Source of the DNA: Thermoplasmatota archaeon
GTDB taxonomy: Archaea > Thermoplasmatota > Thermoplasmata > RBG-16-68-12 > JAJISG01
Reading direction: 5' to 3'
Assembly (NCBI GenBank): GCA_022848835.1
Contig: JAJISG010000067.1
Coordinates: forward strand, 1 to 6,780
DNA: 6,780 nt
The position numbers and the translations under genes are program-made. The stretch's first letter is position 1. The number at the start of each line of letters is the position of its first letter. Of this stretch, positions 5,778 through 6,780 are shown piece after piece. The notes beneath the pieces were generated by a model that did no database searches, was not told where the DNA came from, and saw nothing but the letters and a program-made list of their open reading frames with translations.

Positions 5778-6647
5778 CTAATCGCCCCTGTAGTCGTACA
5801 CCCCTCTGCCAACCTTCCTGCCAAGGCGTTTCGCGCGGACGTACTGGCGAAGGAGAGGTGACGGACGAAACCTCGGGTCCCCTGTTTCCTCGTAGAGCAC
5901 CTCCATCACAGCCAGACCCACATCCAGGCCGGTGAAGTCGGCCAACTCAAAGGGGCCCATGGGCATGTTAGTACCCAGCTTCATAGCCTTGTCTATGTCC
6001 TCCGCTGTAGCGACGCCCTCCATCAAGAGGTTGAAGGCCTCATTCATCATGGGGACCAAGAGGCGGTTGACTACAAACCCGGCGGACTCCTTGACCACTA
6101 CCGGCTCCTTTCCTAGCCTGAAGCTCAGGTCTCGGGCCAGGGCCATGGTCTCATCTGATGTCTCTGACCCCTTTATCAGCTCGATGAGCTTCATTACGGG
6201 AGCGGGGTTGAAGAAATGCATCCCGAGAAAGCGGTCAGGCCTGGATGTCGCGGAGGCCATCTCCGTTACACTGAGCGAGGAGGTGTTGGAAGCGAAGACC
6301 ACCTCCGGCGGGCAGAGTTGGTCGATTTCCTGGTAGACCTCCTTCTTCACCCCCATCTCCTCGAAGACTGCTTCGATGACGAAGTCGGCGCCCCTCACCG
6401 CTTCCTCCAGGCTCGTCGTCCCTCGGATGTGGCTGATGATCTCATCCACATCTTCCTGGGCCATCTTGCCCCTCCTTACCCTCCTCTCCAAGGGAACTCG
6501 GATCCTCTCAAAGCCGCTCTCCACGAACTCCTCTGTCAGGTCCCTCATGGTGACCTGGTAGCCGGCCTGGCTGCAGGTCTGGGCTATGCCAGCGCCCATG
6601 GTTCCGGCTCCAAGCACACAGATTCTCTCTATCTCCTCCAGCTTCAT
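5778..6647 (-). CDS. hbd: 3-hydroxyacyl-CoA (3-hydroxybutyryl-CoA) dehydrogenase
   Basis: This enzyme oxidises (S)-3-hydroxyacyl-CoA to 3-oxoacyl-CoA with NAD(P)+, for example 3-hydroxybutyryl-CoA to acetoacetyl-CoA. The 289-residue length is that of stand-alone Hbd/PaaH proteins. The Rossmann domain has VLGAGTMGAGIAQ (11-23) and D36 at the end of strand 2, favouring NAD over NADP. The catalytic set is complete: S123 in SNTSSL, H144 in GMHFFNPAPVMKLIEL, E156 in the same block, and N194 in SAGFVVNRLL. The C-terminal dimerisation domain has the usual GPFELADFTGLDVG (231-244) and ends GRKVGRGVYDYRG. ATG 6647 is preceded by a strong GGAGG. It is the first gene of a two-gene operon with the hydratase. 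In many archaea these two activities are fused in one protein; here they are separate. Use in beta-oxidation, butyrate metabolism or a 4-hydroxybutyrate-type route cannot be decided from this window. Confidence 0.96.
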   Translation of the reverse strand: MKLEEIERICVLGAGTMGAGIAQTCSQAGYQVTMRDLTEEFVESGFERIRVPLERRVRRGKMAQEDVDEIISHIRGTTSLEEAVRGADFVIEAVFEEMGVKKEVYQEIDQLCPPEVVFASNTSSLSVTEMASATSRPDRFLGMHFFNPAPVMKLIELIKGSETSDETMALARDLSFRLGKEPVVVKESAGFVVNRLLVPMMNEAFNLLMEGVATAEDIDKAMKLGTNMPMGPFELADFTGLDVGLAVMEVLYEETGDPRFRPSPLLRQYVRAKRLGRKVGRGVYDYRGD

Positions 6648-6650
6648 GCT

Positions 6651-6660
6651 CCCTCCTCCT
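6651..6660 (-). promoter_or_regulatory. Shine-Dalgarno of the dehydrogenase gene
   Basis: The minus strand reads AGGAGGAGGG, ending 3 nt before ATG 6647. It contains two overlapping GGAGG cores and is the strongest ribosome-binding site in the window. It supports ATG 6647. Confidence 0.65.
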
Positions 6661-6677
6661 CGCCCATCATCCCTGCT

Positions 6678-6694
6678 GTATAACTATTTTCCCC
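6678..6694 (-). promoter_or_regulatory. BRE/TATA promoter of the hbd-hydratase operon
   Basis: The minus strand reads GGGGAAAA (BRE-like, 6694-6687) followed by TAGTTATAC (TATA-like, 6686-6678). The predicted transcription start is near 6655, give or take a few nt, so the leader would be only about 10 nt and would barely contain the Shine-Dalgarno. It lies after the stop of the partial gene at the right edge, which marks a new transcription unit. Confidence 0.55.
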
Positions 6695-6707
6695 GAGAGC
6701 CGGACCG

Positions 6708-6780
6708 TCATGCCCCCCTCGCTGGAGCCTCCTCCATCTCCACCGACATCTCGACGGACGACTTCAGGCCACGAATATAC
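6708..6780 (-). CDS. C-terminal end of an unidentified gene entering from the right edge (partial)
   Basis: In one minus-strand frame the window edge encodes 23 residues, YIRGLKSSVEMSVEMEEAPA then RGA, before a TGA at 6710-6708. The acidic amphipathic composition and AGG/GAG-rich codons look like a protein tail. The hbd promoter begins just after the stop, as expected between tandem genes. Too little is present to name a family, and a chance frame cannot be excluded. Confidence 0.45.
   Translation of the reverse strand, partial: YIRGLKSSVEMSVEMEEAPARGA

Noticed and set aside
5777..5824. N-terminal extension of the enoyl-CoA hydratase to TTG 5824.
   Set aside because: It would overlap the dehydrogenase by 47 bp and add 16 residues absent from the family. 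ATG 5776 lies 1 nt after the dehydrogenase stop and gives the standard 260-aa length.
6216..6683. Plus-strand open frame of 155 codons opposite the dehydrogenase gene.
   Set aside because: It is a shadow of a gene with complete catalytic motifs; the His/Leu/Arg-rich translation is typical of antisense frames in GC-rich DNA, and it runs through the hbd promoter.
1..6780. CRISPR arrays, insertion sequences, inverted terminal repeats, tRNA or rRNA genes, defence genes.
   Set aside because: No regularly spaced repeats, transposase motifs, tRNA-like sequences or defence-protein motifs were seen on either strand.

Overview
The window looks like a compact archaeal chromosome segment. It encodes two proteins confined to Archaea and Eukarya: the RNase P zinc-ribbon subunit Rpp21 and ribosomal protein S17e. 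Promoters are archaeal TATA/BRE-like elements rather than -35/-10 boxes, and arginine is often encoded by AGG. TTG and GTG starts, overlapping genes and AGG use fit a TACK-type lineage (Bathyarchaeia or Nitrososphaeria-like), but that placement is a guess. I see no mobile element, CRISPR array, tRNA or rRNA; this is core-genome sequence.

Layout, left to right. (1) 52-171 (+): a 39-residue zinc-finger micro-protein, too short for ordinary gene calling. (2) 168-1256 (-): an M24 Xaa-Pro peptidase whose stop overlaps the stop of the micro-protein. (3) 1326-1670 (+): RNase P component 4 (Rpp21), divergent from the peptidase across a 69-bp spacer. (4) 1657-4569 (-): a run read right to left as S17e, then an ABC ATPase and two ABC-2 type permeases, that is, a complete drug/lipid/polysaccharide-type exporter. 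The last permease overlaps the 3' end of rpp21 by 14 bp. (5) 4570-4818: a divergent promoter region with a clear TATA box for each side. (6) 4819-4992 (+): a 57-residue protein of unknown function. (7) 4994-6647 (-): an operon for 3-hydroxyacyl-CoA dehydrogenase followed by enoyl-CoA hydratase (1-nt gap), with its own BRE/TATA. (8) 6708-6780 (-): the probable C-terminal end of another gene entering from the right.

How they work together. The dehydrogenase and hydratase catalyse consecutive steps of the crotonyl-CoA / 3-hydroxybutyryl-CoA / acetoacetyl-CoA segment used in beta-oxidation, butyrate metabolism or the 4-hydroxybutyrate cycle. The ATPase and two permeases should form one heteromeric exporter. 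S17e and Rpp21 belong to translation and tRNA processing. All three convergent junctions overlap or lie 1 nt apart and have no U-rich terminator.

The main oddity is the second permease. Its conserved N terminus appears to be encoded upstream of the only canonical start codon in its frame, which suggests a non-canonical start, a frameshift or a one-base sequence error. I did not find a clearly new multi-gene system. The best candidates for undescribed biology are the two small proteins (39 and 57 residues).
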